A stretch of 64,000 nt of DNA from Pontibacter sp. HSC-36F09. GTDB lineage: Bacteria > Bacteroidota > Bacteroidia > Cytophagales > Hymenobacteraceae. The position numbers were made by a program, and so were the translations under genes. A model generated the notes under the pieces. The model saw only the letters and a list, made by a program, of their open reading frames with translations. It did no database searches and was not told the origin of the DNA. Location of the stretch: contig NZ_JALKAA010000001.1 of assembly GCF_024171605.1 (NCBI RefSeq), forward strand, positions 806,001 through 870,000. The letters are read 5' to 3'. Shown here one piece after another: positions 31,615 through 40,222 of the stretch. Positions within the stretch are counted from its first letter, which is position 1. The number at the start of each line of letters is the position of its first letter.

Positions 31615-32814
31615 CTAGTCAAACATGTCGGCGGCGCGGGTGGTATCCGGACCATGCTCAAGCCAGCTCATAGGGTAATTCTTGTCCATCAGGCTAACAG
31701 CCTCCTCTGTCAGGTATAGCGGTTTAAAGGTGTCGATCATCACGGCGTACTCGTGCGTTTCTTTCTTGCCGATGCTCGCCTCCACCGTGCCCGGGTGCGG
31801 ACCATGCGGTATACCGCCCGGATGCACTGTAAACGAAGCCCTGTCTACGCCTTTGCGCGACATAAAATCGCCGGCCACGTAGTAGAGCACCTCGTCGGAG
31901 TCTACGTTGGAGTGGTTGTAAGGCGCAGGTATAGCCTGTGGGTGATAGTCGAATAAACGCGGCACAAACGAGCAGATCACAAAGTTGTGCGCCTCAAAGG
32001 TCTGGTGCACGGGAGGTGGCTGGTGGATGCGGCCGGTAATGGGCTCAAAATCATAAATTGACAGCGCATACGGATAGAAATAGCCATCCCAACCCACCAC
32101 GTCAAACGGACTGAAATCATAGTAGTACTGATGCAGCATGCCGTCTTTCTTGATCTGCACCAAATGCTCCCCGCCTTCTGTATACTCGATCAGCTCGTGC
32201 GGGGCACGGATGTCGCGCTCGCAGAAAGGCGAATGCTCCAGCAACTGGCCGAAGTGGTTGCGGTAGCGGCGCGGTGTTTCTATCGGGCTGAATGACTCTG
32301 TGATTAGTAGGCGTACCGGTCCGTCGTTGAAGTGAAACTGGTGAATGATCGTGCGCGGAATTACAATATAATCGCCCTCCCGGAACTCCAGCTTACCCAT
32401 CTGCGACAGCAACACCCCGCTTCCTTCGTGCACGAACACCACTTCGTCGGCCTGGCCGTTTTTGTAGTAGTAGTCCATTTTCAGCTCCGACGGATTGCAA
32501 ATGCTGAGGGCCACATCGTTGTTAAGCATCATGGTCTTGCGGGCATTCAGGTAGTCGGTACCGGTAATGGTCTGGTCGAGTGTTTTGAGATGATGCGGGG
32601 CCAGTTTTATACCTTCGGCAATTTTGGGCGCGTAAGGTATAGGCTCCCCGATGCGGGTGATGCGCGTCGGCGGATTCTTGTGGTATAGCAACGATGACAG
32701 GCCGCTGAAGCCCAGCGTGCCCACGAGCTGCTCGGCGTACAGACTGCCGTCCTCCTGCCTAAACTGCGTGTGTCGCTTCTGCGGAAAAGTGCCCAATTTG
32801 TGATAGTAAGCCAT
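31615..32814 (-). CDS. hmgA: Homogentisate 1,2-dioxygenase
   Basis: A 399-residue Fe(II) ring-cleaving dioxygenase opening homogentisate to maleylacetoacetate in tyrosine breakdown. Recognisable are GFSGLSSLLYHKNPPTRI near the N-terminus, the cupin strands NGQADEVVFVHEGSGVLLSQMGKLEFREGDYIVIPRTIIHQF, the QTFEAHNFVICSFVPRLFDYHP block and the iron-site region with DEVLYYVAGDF and VHPGGIPHGPHPGTVEAS. Length fits the shorter bacterial form. No other tyrosine-catabolism gene is in the window, so the pathway is dispersed. It has its own terminator. Confidence 0.93.
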   Translation of the reverse strand: MAYYHKLGTFPQKRHTQFRQEDGSLYAEQLVGTLGFSGLSSLLYHKNPPTRITRIGEPIPYAPKIAEGIKLAPHHLKTLDQTITGTDYLNARKTMMLNNDVALSICNPSELKMDYYYKNGQADEVVFVHEGSGVLLSQMGKLEFREGDYIVIPRTIIHQFHFNDGPVRLLITESFSPIETPRRYRNHFGQLLEHSPFCERDIRAPHELIEYTEGGEHLVQIKKDGMLHQYYYDFSPFDVVGWDGYFYPYALSIYDFEPITGRIHQPPPVHQTFEAHNFVICSFVPRLFDYHPQAIPAPYNHSNVDSDEVLYYVAGDFMSRKGVDRASFTVHPGGIPHGPHPGTVEASIGKKETHEYAVMIDTFKPLYLTEEAVSLMDKNYPMSWLEHGPDTTRAADMFD

Positions 32815-32890
32815 TCCTTTTCTTTGGTTATGGTTTTCAAAAGCTACCCTACCAGGCGCTCTTTCTTATACAAATAAAAATTTTGGTTTG

Positions 32891-34576
32891 TTATACGCCA
32901 CCTTTGGCCAGACGCTGCGCCTTTCCAAACTGACGCAAGGCTTCTTGAAACTCCTCATCTTTTTCGTGCAGGATCGGGAAGAAACCCGGATTGCCGTATA
33001 CGCTTCGGCCAATAAAGGCTTTTACATTGTTGCGCAATAGGGACTCCGACCGCTTAAACTGCAAATCGTCATACGTCACATCCGACTGCGCCGCCAGTTT
33101 CAGCAAGTCCTTCATCATCTTGTCTGATATGTTGAAAGACTTGATGTACTTATCCATCTGCATCTTCTCCAAGTCTTTGCGGTTGTCGTTGTAGTAGGCC
33201 AAGGCATACTCGCGTATCACGTTCTTGCTATACAGTTGCCCCAGAAAGTCTGAGATCTCGGTGGTGTCGCGCGCCACAAACACGTCGGGCATGATACCGC
33301 CGCCTCCGTATACCACACGGCCTTTGCTTGTCTTATACTTGAGCGAATCCACAAATAGACTACTGTCCGGATGGAAGTACTCGCCGTTCTCGAAACGGTT
33401 CAGCATGTCTTTCTGGTAATCCTCGGTACCGGCCACATAAGGTTTCTGGATAGAGCGGCCGCTTGGGGTATAGTATCGCGAAATGGTCAGGCGCAACTCC
33501 GAACCATCGTTGAGCGGAATCGGCATTTGCACTAGTCCCTTACCGAACGAACGGCGGCCCACGATCAGAGCGCGGTCGTTGTCCTGCAGGGCGCCGGCCA
33601 CAATCTCGGAGGCAGAGGCGCTGCCCTCGTCCAACAGCACGATCACAGGATTATTTTCGAAGTCGCCTTTGGTGCGGGCAAAAGATTTGGAGTCGTAGCG
33701 GGAGCCTTTGCCGTCGGTATACACAATCATCTTGTCACCGGCAATAAACTCGTCGGCCATGCGGGTAGCGTGGTCCATGTAGCCGCCGGGGTTGCCGCGC
33801 AAATCCAGGATCAGCTGTTGCATACCTTTCTTCTTCAAAGCCGAAAGCGCCACTTTAAACTCGTCAAAGGTATTGGAGGCGAAGCGGCTCACTTTGATGT
33901 AACCGGTGTTGTTGTTCACCATGTAGCTCACATCCACCGACACGGTCGGAATTTTGTTGCGGGTGATGGTAAAGTCGAACGGCTTCTTATTGTCTTTGCG
34001 AAGTACCTGTAACTTCACATCAGTGCCTTTCGGTCCGCGCAGGCGCTTAAATACACCCTCGTTAGCAATGCCCGTGCCGGCTACATTCTCGCCATCTACC
34101 GAAATAATTTTATCGCCAGCCTGTATACCTGCCGCCTCTGACGGACCGCCACTCAGGGGCGTGATCACATAAATCGTATCCTTGAAAATATTGAATTCCA
34201 CACCGATACCTTCAAAATCGCCTTCCAGGTATGAGCGGGCCATAGCCAGGTCGGCAGCAGGAATGTAGGAGGTATGCGGGTCGAGTTTCTCGAGCATTTT
34301 GGTGATGGCGTGGTCGGTGAGTTTCTCGGTGTCCACGGTGTCCACGTAGTCGCGGTCGATGTAGCTGAGCACGTCACGGAACTTCAGATAAGCTTTAGCA
34401 GTGCTTTGTGGGTTGGTATCGGAAGGTGAAAAGGTGTTCGCACCGATCAGCACTCCAACCACCAGGGCCAGGGCAATGTATAGGGGCAGGCGCACCTGAA
34501 AGGGTGTGTTGCGGGGTTTGCCCTGTTCGGCTGCTTCCAGCTCCGCCTGCGGGTTATGTTTGGTTTCTTCGCTCAT
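32891..34576 (-). CDS. S41 family C-terminal processing peptidase
   Basis: A 561-residue periplasmic protease of the CtpA/Tsp family. One N-terminal membrane anchor (VRLPLYIALALVVGVLIG), then a helical lead with LSYIDRDYVDTVDTEKL, a PDZ domain (about residues 90-170, AAGIQAGDKIISVDGENV), and the S41 core with the catalytic Ser in LLDEGSASASEIVAGAL and Lys in GRRSFGKGLVQ. A C-terminal helical extension follows. It cleaves proteins near their C-terminus; targets are unknown. It sits alone next to a 700-bp intergenic region. Confidence 0.94.
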   Translation of the reverse strand: MSEETKHNPQAELEAAEQGKPRNTPFQVRLPLYIALALVVGVLIGANTFSPSDTNPQSTAKAYLKFRDVLSYIDRDYVDTVDTEKLTDHAITKMLEKLDPHTSYIPAADLAMARSYLEGDFEGIGVEFNIFKDTIYVITPLSGGPSEAAGIQAGDKIISVDGENVAGTGIANEGVFKRLRGPKGTDVKLQVLRKDNKKPFDFTITRNKIPTVSVDVSYMVNNNTGYIKVSRFASNTFDEFKVALSALKKKGMQQLILDLRGNPGGYMDHATRMADEFIAGDKMIVYTDGKGSRYDSKSFARTKGDFENNPVIVLLDEGSASASEIVAGALQDNDRALIVGRRSFGKGLVQMPIPLNDGSELRLTISRYYTPSGRSIQKPYVAGTEDYQKDMLNRFENGEYFHPDSSLFVDSLKYKTSKGRVVYGGGGIMPDVFVARDTTEISDFLGQLYSKNVIREYALAYYNDNRKDLEKMQMDKYIKSFNISDKMMKDLLKLAAQSDVTYDDLQFKRSESLLRNNVKAFIGRSVYGNPGFFPILHEKDEEFQEALRQFGKAQRLAKGGV

Positions 34577-35104
34577 CTCGATCTCTAAAAACGGTTAAAT
34601 ATAAAGCTAAGCGGGCGCTTTTGTGCAGCTTTATGGAGATAAATATTCACGCTTCTCTATGCAAGGTTTCTTTATAGGTATACCTGCATGCTGTATAGCT
34701 TGTTATTCTTTGAACAAAGCTTTGGTCGGGTTTTATTCCATTTTAGTATAAAATAATGCTGTAGTAAGTGTTTTGGGTTAGTTGCCTGTGTTGTCCTTGC
34801 TGCGTAGTGGCGGCTGTTGGAGGTATAACAACTTGAGTTGTTTCATTGCTTCGCCTGTGCGGCGGGCACCTACTTTATTTCTTGATGAAAAAATCGAGGG
34901 CCCCTACCCCCAGTAAGCAAAAAAATCAAGACGCTTTTAAACTCGCTGACCGCTCAAACAAAAAATCGTCATTTGGTGCACCTGGTTAGGGATTTTTGTT
35001 TCATAGCTTAAGGGGTAAGTTAGTCTTGCTATACCTGCCAGTTGTATGTCTGGTATATGATAGGAACTACAAAGCTTATACCAGTAAAGTAGTAATTACA
35101 GATT

Positions 35105-35126
35105 CCCCTCCTTGGACAAGGAGGGG
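35105..35126. repeat. CCCCTCCTT hairpin element
   Basis: Perfect inverted repeat CCCCTCCTT-GGAC-AAGGAGGGG, followed by GCAGGGGGATG and, 30 bp on, AATCCTGTAAATCCTGATTC. This combination is frequent in intergenic DNA of Bacteroidota as I remember it; copies elsewhere in the genome would confirm a repeat family. Confidence 0.45.
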
Positions 35127-35215
35127 CAGGGGGATGTTAATCGTGCACGAGAATCCTGTAAATCCTGATTCAGACAAGGAAACACCTGACAATTACAATT
35201 CCCGATTAAATCCCT

Positions 35216-35223
35216 TAACTTTG
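35216..35223 (+). promoter_or_regulatory. Candidate -7 box (TAACTTTG) for ruvX-def
   Basis: Exact TAnnTTTG match 55 bp before the ruvX ATG; no clear TTTG at -33. Confidence 0.45.
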
Positions 35224-35278
35224 TATTTTTAAGCGCGAGCCTTTTGTTCACAGGCAGCAAAGGCAAAAATCAGGTATA

Positions 35279-35695
35279 ATGGCGAGAATTTTAGGTATAG
35301 ATTATGGCAATAAGCGGGTGGGGCTGGCTGCGACAGACGCGCTCCAGATCATCGCTTCGCCACTCGAAACCATACACGCCAAAGACGTACTCGCATACCT
35401 GAAAGCTTATACCCAGCGCGAGTCCGTGGAGGCTATTGTGGTGGGCATGCCCCGTCGCCTGACCGGCGAAGCGACCGATGCAACGCCACATGTTATCGGT
35501 TTTGTGCGTAAGCTCCAAAAGGAGTTTCCGGGTATACCGGTGCATACCGTGGACGAGCGCTTTACCTCGAACATGGCCCAAAAAGCGATGCTGGCCGGCG
35601 GGCTCAAGAAAAAAGACCGTCAGGACAAAGGCACAGTGGATCGCGTGAGTGCCGCCATAATTTTACAGTCGTATTTAGAAAGCAGAGCAATATGA
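35279..35695 (+). CDS. ruvX: Holliday junction resolvase-like RuvX (YqgF)
   Basis: A 138-residue RNase H-fold nuclease of the YqgF/RuvX family, implicated in 16S rRNA 5' maturation and Holliday junction processing. The first strand RILGIDYGNKRVGLAATD carries the catalytic Asp; VEAIVVGMPRRLTGEATDATPHV, VHTVDERFTSNMA (Glu) and the closing DKGTVDRVSAAIILQSYL (Asp) complete the active site. Its stop overlaps the def start by four bases (ATGA), so the two are translationally coupled. Confidence 0.95.
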   Translation: MARILGIDYGNKRVGLAATDALQIIASPLETIHAKDVLAYLKAYTQRESVEAIVVGMPRRLTGEATDATPHVIGFVRKLQKEFPGIPVHTVDERFTSNMAQKAMLAGGLKKKDRQDKGTVDRVSAAIILQSYLESRAI

Positions 35696-36252
35696 TTTAC
35701 CCAATTACCGCCTATGGCGACCCGGTGCTAAAGGAGCCGGCGCAGGATATCCCCAAAAACTATGAAGGTCTGAACGAGCTCATCGAAGACATGTATACCA
35801 CCATGTACCATGCGCATGGCGTGGGTTTGGCTGCTCCTCAGATCAGCAAGAGCATCCGTCTGTTTGTGATTGATTCGGAACCGATGATAGACGAAGGCGA
35901 CGAAGGCAAAGGCGTGAAGAAAGCGTTCATCAACGCGGAGATTATTGAGGAGGATGGCGAAGAGTGGGGTTTTGAAGAAGGCTGCCTGAGCATACCGGGT
36001 GTGCGCGAAGTAGTATACCGTCCGGAGCGCATCGTGATCCGCTACTTCGACCAGGACTGGAACGAGCACACTGACACCTACGACGGCATGACAGCCCGCG
36101 TGATTCAGCACGAATACGACCACATCGAAGGCATCCTGTTCACTGACCACATCTCCGGCCTAAAGAAACGCCTGATCAAGAACAAGCTCACCAAAATATC
36201 GAAAGGTGAAGTGGATGCGGATTACCGCATGAAGTTCCCGGTGAAGCGATAA
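35692..36252 (+). CDS. def: Peptide deformylase
   Basis: A 186-residue metalloenzyme that removes the formyl group from new proteins' N-terminal methionine. The three motifs are present: GVGLAAPQI (near 44), EGCLSIPGV (near 97, metal Cys) and QHEYDHIEG (near 142, two metal His and catalytic Glu). The family-typical start MIYPITAYGDPVL is intact. An acidic loop (EGDEGKGVKK) lies before motif 2. It forms a two-gene operon with ruvX through an ATGA overlap and ends in a terminator. Confidence 0.97.
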   Translation: MIYPITAYGDPVLKEPAQDIPKNYEGLNELIEDMYTTMYHAHGVGLAAPQISKSIRLFVIDSEPMIDEGDEGKGVKKAFINAEIIEEDGEEWGFEEGCLSIPGVREVVYRPERIVIRYFDQDWNEHTDTYDGMTARVIQHEYDHIEGILFTDHISGLKKRLIKNKLTKISKGEVDADYRMKFPVKR

Positions 36253-36267
36253 GCTATACCTGACCCG

Positions 36268-36310
36268 CAAAAAAAGCGCCTGCCCCAGAGATGAGGTAGG
36301 TGCTTTTTTA
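36268..36310 (+). terminator. Intrinsic terminator of ruvX-def
   Basis: Stem AAAAGCGCCTGCC / GGTAGGTGCTTTT with two G-T pairs, then T run; preceded by a TATACCT site. Confidence 0.8.
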
Positions 36311-36331
36311 TTGCTTAGTTATAATTTCACG

Positions 36332-37207
36332 CTATTCCGTTACAGTTAGTGTATAGGTGTTTACCATGTTGAAAGGTTCTCCTCCGTATGGATTCGGCCA
36401 TATGTACTCCTCTCCGTTTGCAATTGTCCCGTCTTCAGCTGCAGTTAGTTTAATGTGTATGGTTTTCTCAGGGTTGAAGCTACCTGTTTTGTTAATTTGT
36501 AAAACTTCATAGCTATTGCCTTGAAGGGGACGATCGAAATGCCGTGGCTCAAGAACCAGGTGTGTTTCTTTCGTGTAATGCACTCCTTCTTCTGCAGTAC
36601 CCGAAAACGAAAGCGTAACTTTCTGAGGCTTTGTAAAGACCCTGTCCGTCATTACCACGAGATAAAAACGGCCCTGATTGCTAAGATGCGCTACATTTAA
36701 TGTCTGTGTTACATCTCGCTCAGCCTTTTTGAACAAACCGAAAACTGGCTTCGGCGTTATATCCTGGTAATTCAAGCTTAAGCTGTCTTTGGGCAGCACC
36801 ATGCCATTTTCATAGCTGTATACTTGTACTCCAAAGGTACCATTGCCTTGGTATACTTCATCTTTATCCACCCGCAGTTGTATAGTTCTTGTTCTTTCCC
36901 CAGCAGGTATGGGTATGCGCGTCAAATTTCGTTGCTTGCCATCCACTTCTGCAGTAATCCACCCGTCATCATGACGGATCTCCCTGTCCATAAACATTGC
37001 AGCCCCATCCAGGTATAGATATTTAAGTTCTTTGTAAGTTCTGTCCATCTCGACAGTCAGTTCAACAGCTTCGCCCCCTTCTACTAGCGTCAGGCTGGAG
37101 CTGCTTACGCTCACCTGTAAATTGGCGGGGTTCACGTCATCATCCTTGCAACCAGTTAAAAAGATGCTCAGGCATAAACCCAGACCGAGTAGTGCTTTAG
37201 ATTTCAT
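36332..37207 (-). CDS. Lipoprotein with Calx-beta-like domains
   Basis: A 291-residue lipoprotein (signal MKSKALLGLGLCLSIFLTGC, lipobox LTGC). Two beta-sandwich repeats are suggested: residues 30-140 (LTLVEGGEAVELTVEMDRT to GNGTFGVQVYS) and 165-290 (RFYLVVMTDRVFTKPQKVTLSFSGTAEEGVHYT to NTYTLTVTE). The phrases VEGGEAVELTV and SGTAEEGVHYT are typical of Calx-beta-type surface proteins in Bacteroidota. No enzyme motif. It is probably anchored to the outer membrane. Family assignment is by pattern only. Composition is somewhat richer in A+T than the flanking def and lepB. Confidence 0.65.
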   Translation of the reverse strand: MKSKALLGLGLCLSIFLTGCKDDDVNPANLQVSVSSSSLTLVEGGEAVELTVEMDRTYKELKYLYLDGAAMFMDREIRHDDGWITAEVDGKQRNLTRIPIPAGERTRTIQLRVDKDEVYQGNGTFGVQVYSYENGMVLPKDSLSLNYQDITPKPVFGLFKKAERDVTQTLNVAHLSNQGRFYLVVMTDRVFTKPQKVTLSFSGTAEEGVHYTKETHLVLEPRHFDRPLQGNSYEVLQINKTGSFNPEKTIHIKLTAAEDGTIANGEEYIWPNPYGGEPFNMVNTYTLTVTE

Positions 37208-37326
37208 AGGCGTTTAAGTAAGAGGGTTAATAGACATTGATATAAAGATATACTCCTGAAAGACAATACTCTAACAAGCAACATCCATACCATATTTACT
37301 ATATCCTATGTTTTTGCCTGCACCAT

Positions 37327-38409
37327 TTACTCTATCCAGCTGAACAACCTGCTCCAGCGCACTTTTTCAAGCATTTTCGCCTCCTCGTCCATCGAAAACC
37401 AGGTAAAAATGGGTTTGCCTACGATGTGGTCTTCCGGTACAAAACCCCAGTAGCGGGAGTCGAGGGAGTTGTGGCGGTTGTCGCCCATCATGAAGTAGTA
37501 GTTCTGTCGAAAGGTATAGCGCTTCGCTTCCTGCCCGTTCAGGTATAGCTTGCCGTCGCGCACTTCGGCATTCTCGTTTTGTTCGTAGTCCAGGATGATC
37601 TTTTCATAGTGCGGCAGCGTTTCTGGAGTGATGGCGACCGTTGCGCCTTGTTTCGGGATGTAGAGCGGGCCGTAGTTATCGCGGTTCCAGCCGTGGCTGC
37701 CGAAAATACCCGGTTCCGCCTCGCCGGCTTGCATTTGCTGCAACTCCACCTGCCTGATAAAATCGAGTGAGGCCAGCGCCTGGGCCTTAGCGGGAGTCGT
37801 GTGCAGGATGTAACCGCCCGGCACAGGGTATAAGTCAGTAATGTCGCGCTCGCGGAAGAACTTGGGTTGCAGCACTTTATTGGTGGCCACAAAGTAAGCG
37901 TACTGCATCTTCTCCGGATGGTCGAGTGGCTGACCGTTCAGGTATAGCTGCCTGTCACGGATCTCGAGCATATCGCCGGCTATACCTACGCAGCGCTTCA
38001 CATAATGCGTGCGCTGGTCCACGGGGCGCTCCTCCTCCACCGGCAGGTTAAACACTACCGGGTCGTTACGCTTGATTTCGGAAAAGCCGGGAAGGCGGAG
38101 CGACTCCAGCTGCAATGCATCAGAATAGGCAGGTATGTCGGTGCCCCAGATGGTCTGGTGCGTGAGTGGCACTTGCAACGGCGTGATAGGCGTACGCGGA
38201 CCATAATGCAGCTTGCTCACAAACAAGCGGTCGCCCACCAGCATCGACTTCTCCATGGAAGAGGTAGGTATAGCATAGGCCTCAAACGTAGCCCACCGAA
38301 AAAAGGTGGACACGACGACGGCAAACATCAACGCGTTACCCCATTCGCGCAGGGCACTCTTCCTGACTGTCTTTTCGGCTGTTTTTTTCTTCCAGAATCT
38401 TAGCTGCAT
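37327..38409 (-). CDS. lepB: Signal peptidase I
   Basis: A 360-residue S26 signal peptidase. An N-terminal membrane helix (ALMFAVVVSTFFRWATFEAYAIP) leads into the catalytic Ser of PTSSMEKSML (near 51); the catalytic Lys is in HYVKRCVGIAGD (near 138); box E, MGDNRHNSLDSRYWGFVPE, is near 315. The segment between Lys and box E carries an insertion of about 100 residues, common in Bacteroidota enzymes. The start is immediately preceded by a perfect inverted repeat that may control expression. Confidence 0.95.
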   Translation of the reverse strand: MQLRFWKKKTAEKTVRKSALREWGNALMFAVVVSTFFRWATFEAYAIPTSSMEKSMLVGDRLFVSKLHYGPRTPITPLQVPLTHQTIWGTDIPAYSDALQLESLRLPGFSEIKRNDPVVFNLPVEEERPVDQRTHYVKRCVGIAGDMLEIRDRQLYLNGQPLDHPEKMQYAYFVATNKVLQPKFFRERDITDLYPVPGGYILHTTPAKAQALASLDFIRQVELQQMQAGEAEPGIFGSHGWNRDNYGPLYIPKQGATVAITPETLPHYEKIILDYEQNENAEVRDGKLYLNGQEAKRYTFRQNYYFMMGDNRHNSLDSRYWGFVPEDHIVGKPIFTWFSMDEEAKMLEKVRWSRLFSWIE

Positions 38410-38412
38410 CTT

Positions 38413-38442
38413 TTAAAGTATAGTGGGTTTACTATACTTTAA
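38413..38442. promoter_or_regulatory. Perfect inverted repeat in the lepB leader
   Basis: Arms TTAAAGTATAGT and ACTATACTTTAA (12 bp, no mismatch) around a six-base spacer, ending only three bases before the lepB start codon on the minus strand. It is A+T-rich with no U tract after it, so it fits an operator or a translation-blocking hairpin better than a terminator. Confidence 0.6.
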
Positions 38443-38589
38443 CTGCATTAAGGTTCAGCAAATTATAACTGTAGCCAAGAAAATTATCAGGCTATACCTT
38501 ATAAAAATAAAACAGAGAAGGTATAACGATAGCCGCCGCACTGAAACCAAAGTCGGAACTCTACAAGTCGGCTGAGACAGAAACTGGTT

Positions 38590-39012
38590 TTATCGCAGTA
38601 GCTCCCGGGTCTTCTCATCCGCTTCGCCCTTATAATATTTATCCAGCACAGCTTTAAACACGGGGTCAGCATGGGGCACAGCCGCAAACAAAGTCATGCT
38701 GGAGCGCAGTTTCAGGTCGTCGGGGTTTCCTAAAATCTGGTTGGCAGTTTTACCCTCCAGCGCCAGCATAGCTTTAGAGATCTCAACCAGGCGAGACCCC
38801 AGTACAGGGTGTTGCAGGTATAGCCGGGCCTCTTCCAGATCTTTGATGGCGTAGAATCGGGCGGTTTCGCTATACCCCAACCCTTGCAACTGCGGGAAGA
38901 TAAACCACATCCAGTGACTACGCTTACGGCCACTTTTTATCTCAGAAAGCGCTTGTGCATAGCTGTCAGTTTGGGCATCCAGAAATCGGGTCAGGCTATC
39001 GGCGTTTTTCAT
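38590..39012 (-). CDS. DUF1810 family protein
   Basis: A 140-residue soluble protein of the DUF1810 (YciI-unrelated, all-alpha) family. The diagnostic segments are LTRFLDAQTDSYAQALSEIKSGRKRSHWMWFIFPQLQGLGYSETARFYAI, then EARLYLQHPVLGSRLVEISKAML and LKLRSSMTLFAAV. Function unknown; the conserved His/Trp and Arg residues have no proven role. It lies between the patatin-like gene and lepB on the same strand but with 180 bp to lepB, so it is probably transcribed separately. Confidence 0.92.
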   Translation of the reverse strand: MKNADSLTRFLDAQTDSYAQALSEIKSGRKRSHWMWFIFPQLQGLGYSETARFYAIKDLEEARLYLQHPVLGSRLVEISKAMLALEGKTANQILGNPDDLKLRSSMTLFAAVPHADPVFKAVLDKYYKGEADEKTRELLR

Positions 39013-39039
39013 ATCGGAGGTATAGGGGTAATGGCTACT

Positions 39040-40074
39040 TTAGTTGTGAGTACTGCATGTACGCAGCAGGTAGTTTGCTGTATACTCCCTGCCACTCTGG
39101 ATCAGGCTGTTTTTTTCCTCTTTTGACATCTTCCTGATGCGGGGACTGATATCGACCGATGAAACAGAAATAGTCCTGGCCCAGTCCGCTTCGGTTAACT
39201 CATTCCGATTCAGGTTCTCGATAACCAAGGTATAGAGCGCCGCTATATAATCGTTCAGGTTCCGGATGTCGGTGGGCACCAGCTCTCTCGTATTGGCATC
39301 TTCCTCAATCTGTAAATCCGAGTCTACCCTTATACCTATGGTACCTTTGTTGGGTATACGTTGCTTTCTTCCTGTTGCGTCCGCTACAACACTGTCGAAC
39401 ATGGTGATGGGAAAGTTGCCTATGACGCCACCATCCACCACAACATCCAGATCCTGGCCTTCACCCGGCTTTTTGTATACCTTGCCATCGCTATCTATAA
39501 AGACGGCCTTGAAGTAAAGCGGTATAGAAATCGATATTCTGACTGCATCCCTCACTTTCATGTTCGGGTAATTTTCCCTGGAAAAAATAAGAAGCCGCTG
39601 CTTATTTAAGCTTGTTGCGGTGATGTACAGATCCTTATACCCCAGGGCGCTCAACTCCTGAAAGGTGATATCCGGATTCCCCGTTTTTTCTTCGATCAGC
39701 TTAGCGGTCCAATCCATGAATTTGTCACCCCGGTACCATCCGTACAGCTTGTGCATGCGCACAAAGCCGCCGACAAACATAAAGCGGCCATCATTGAATT
39801 TCCTGAACTGCGTGGAAGAGACGATGTCCGCTATTTCTTCGGAGGTATAACCCAATGATACCATCATGGCCGTAATGGCCCCTGCCGATGTGCCGCCGAC
39901 TTTCTCTATACCCTGCAGCTTGCCATGCCGCTCCAATTCGTCGATAACACCGGCGTAGGCAATGCCCCGTATACCTGCCCCCTCAAAAGCCAGGTTCCTG
40001 ATTTCACAATCCTGGCCGTATACCTGCGTGGTAAGCAGGCAGAAGAGAATGGCAAGCCTAGCATAATGCTTCAT
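39040..40074 (-). CDS. Exported patatin-like phospholipase
   Basis: A 344-residue patatin-family lipid acyl hydrolase. The start at 40074 gives a clean signal peptide (MKHYARLAILFCLLTTQVYGQ); the frame is open to 40317, but the extra part is not signal-like. The oxyanion motif is in LAFEGAGIRGIAYAGV, the nucleophile Ser in GGTSAGAITAMMVSLGY, and the catalytic Asp in DVVVDGGVIGNFP. It hydrolyses acyl chains from phospholipids in or beyond the periplasm. It is divergent from a zinc-dependent phospholipase C gene 149 bp away. Confidence 0.92.
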   Translation of the reverse strand: MKHYARLAILFCLLTTQVYGQDCEIRNLAFEGAGIRGIAYAGVIDELERHGKLQGIEKVGGTSAGAITAMMVSLGYTSEEIADIVSSTQFRKFNDGRFMFVGGFVRMHKLYGWYRGDKFMDWTAKLIEEKTGNPDITFQELSALGYKDLYITATSLNKQRLLIFSRENYPNMKVRDAVRISISIPLYFKAVFIDSDGKVYKKPGEGQDLDVVVDGGVIGNFPITMFDSVVADATGRKQRIPNKGTIGIRVDSDLQIEEDANTRELVPTDIRNLNDYIAALYTLVIENLNRNELTEADWARTISVSSVDISPRIRKMSKEEKNSLIQSGREYTANYLLRTCSTHN

Positions 40075-40222
40075 AAAGAGATGGGTAAATTCGGTTTCAT
40101 GCAGGTGCTGATAAATAAGGCTGCACAGGTATAGGATTGCTGCCTGCCAGATACGAACAGCAAAGTGGCCAGCCATGTGGCGTCTAATATACAAATTCCC
40201 CGATTCTCCGTACACCGCAGAT

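Larger units (their letters stand above)
34577..35278. other. Long intergenic region with Bacteroidota-type repeat remnants
   Basis: About 700 bp with no credible gene; a 78-codon open frame at 34996-35232 has no coding character. It contains an AGGTATACCT site (34675), a near-palindrome CAACTTGAGTTG (34829), a stretch around 34870-34972 (TTTATTTCTTGATGAAAAAA, then AAAAAATCAAGACGCTTTTA) and a hairpin at 35105-35126. It ends with the ruvX promoter box. The stretches resemble intergenic repeats I recall from other Bacteroidota. Confidence 0.55.

Noticed and set aside
34996..35232. A 78-codon frame in the gap before ruvX
   Set aside because: It crosses a repeat-like hairpin and has no domain, signal or codon bias; the region looks non-coding.
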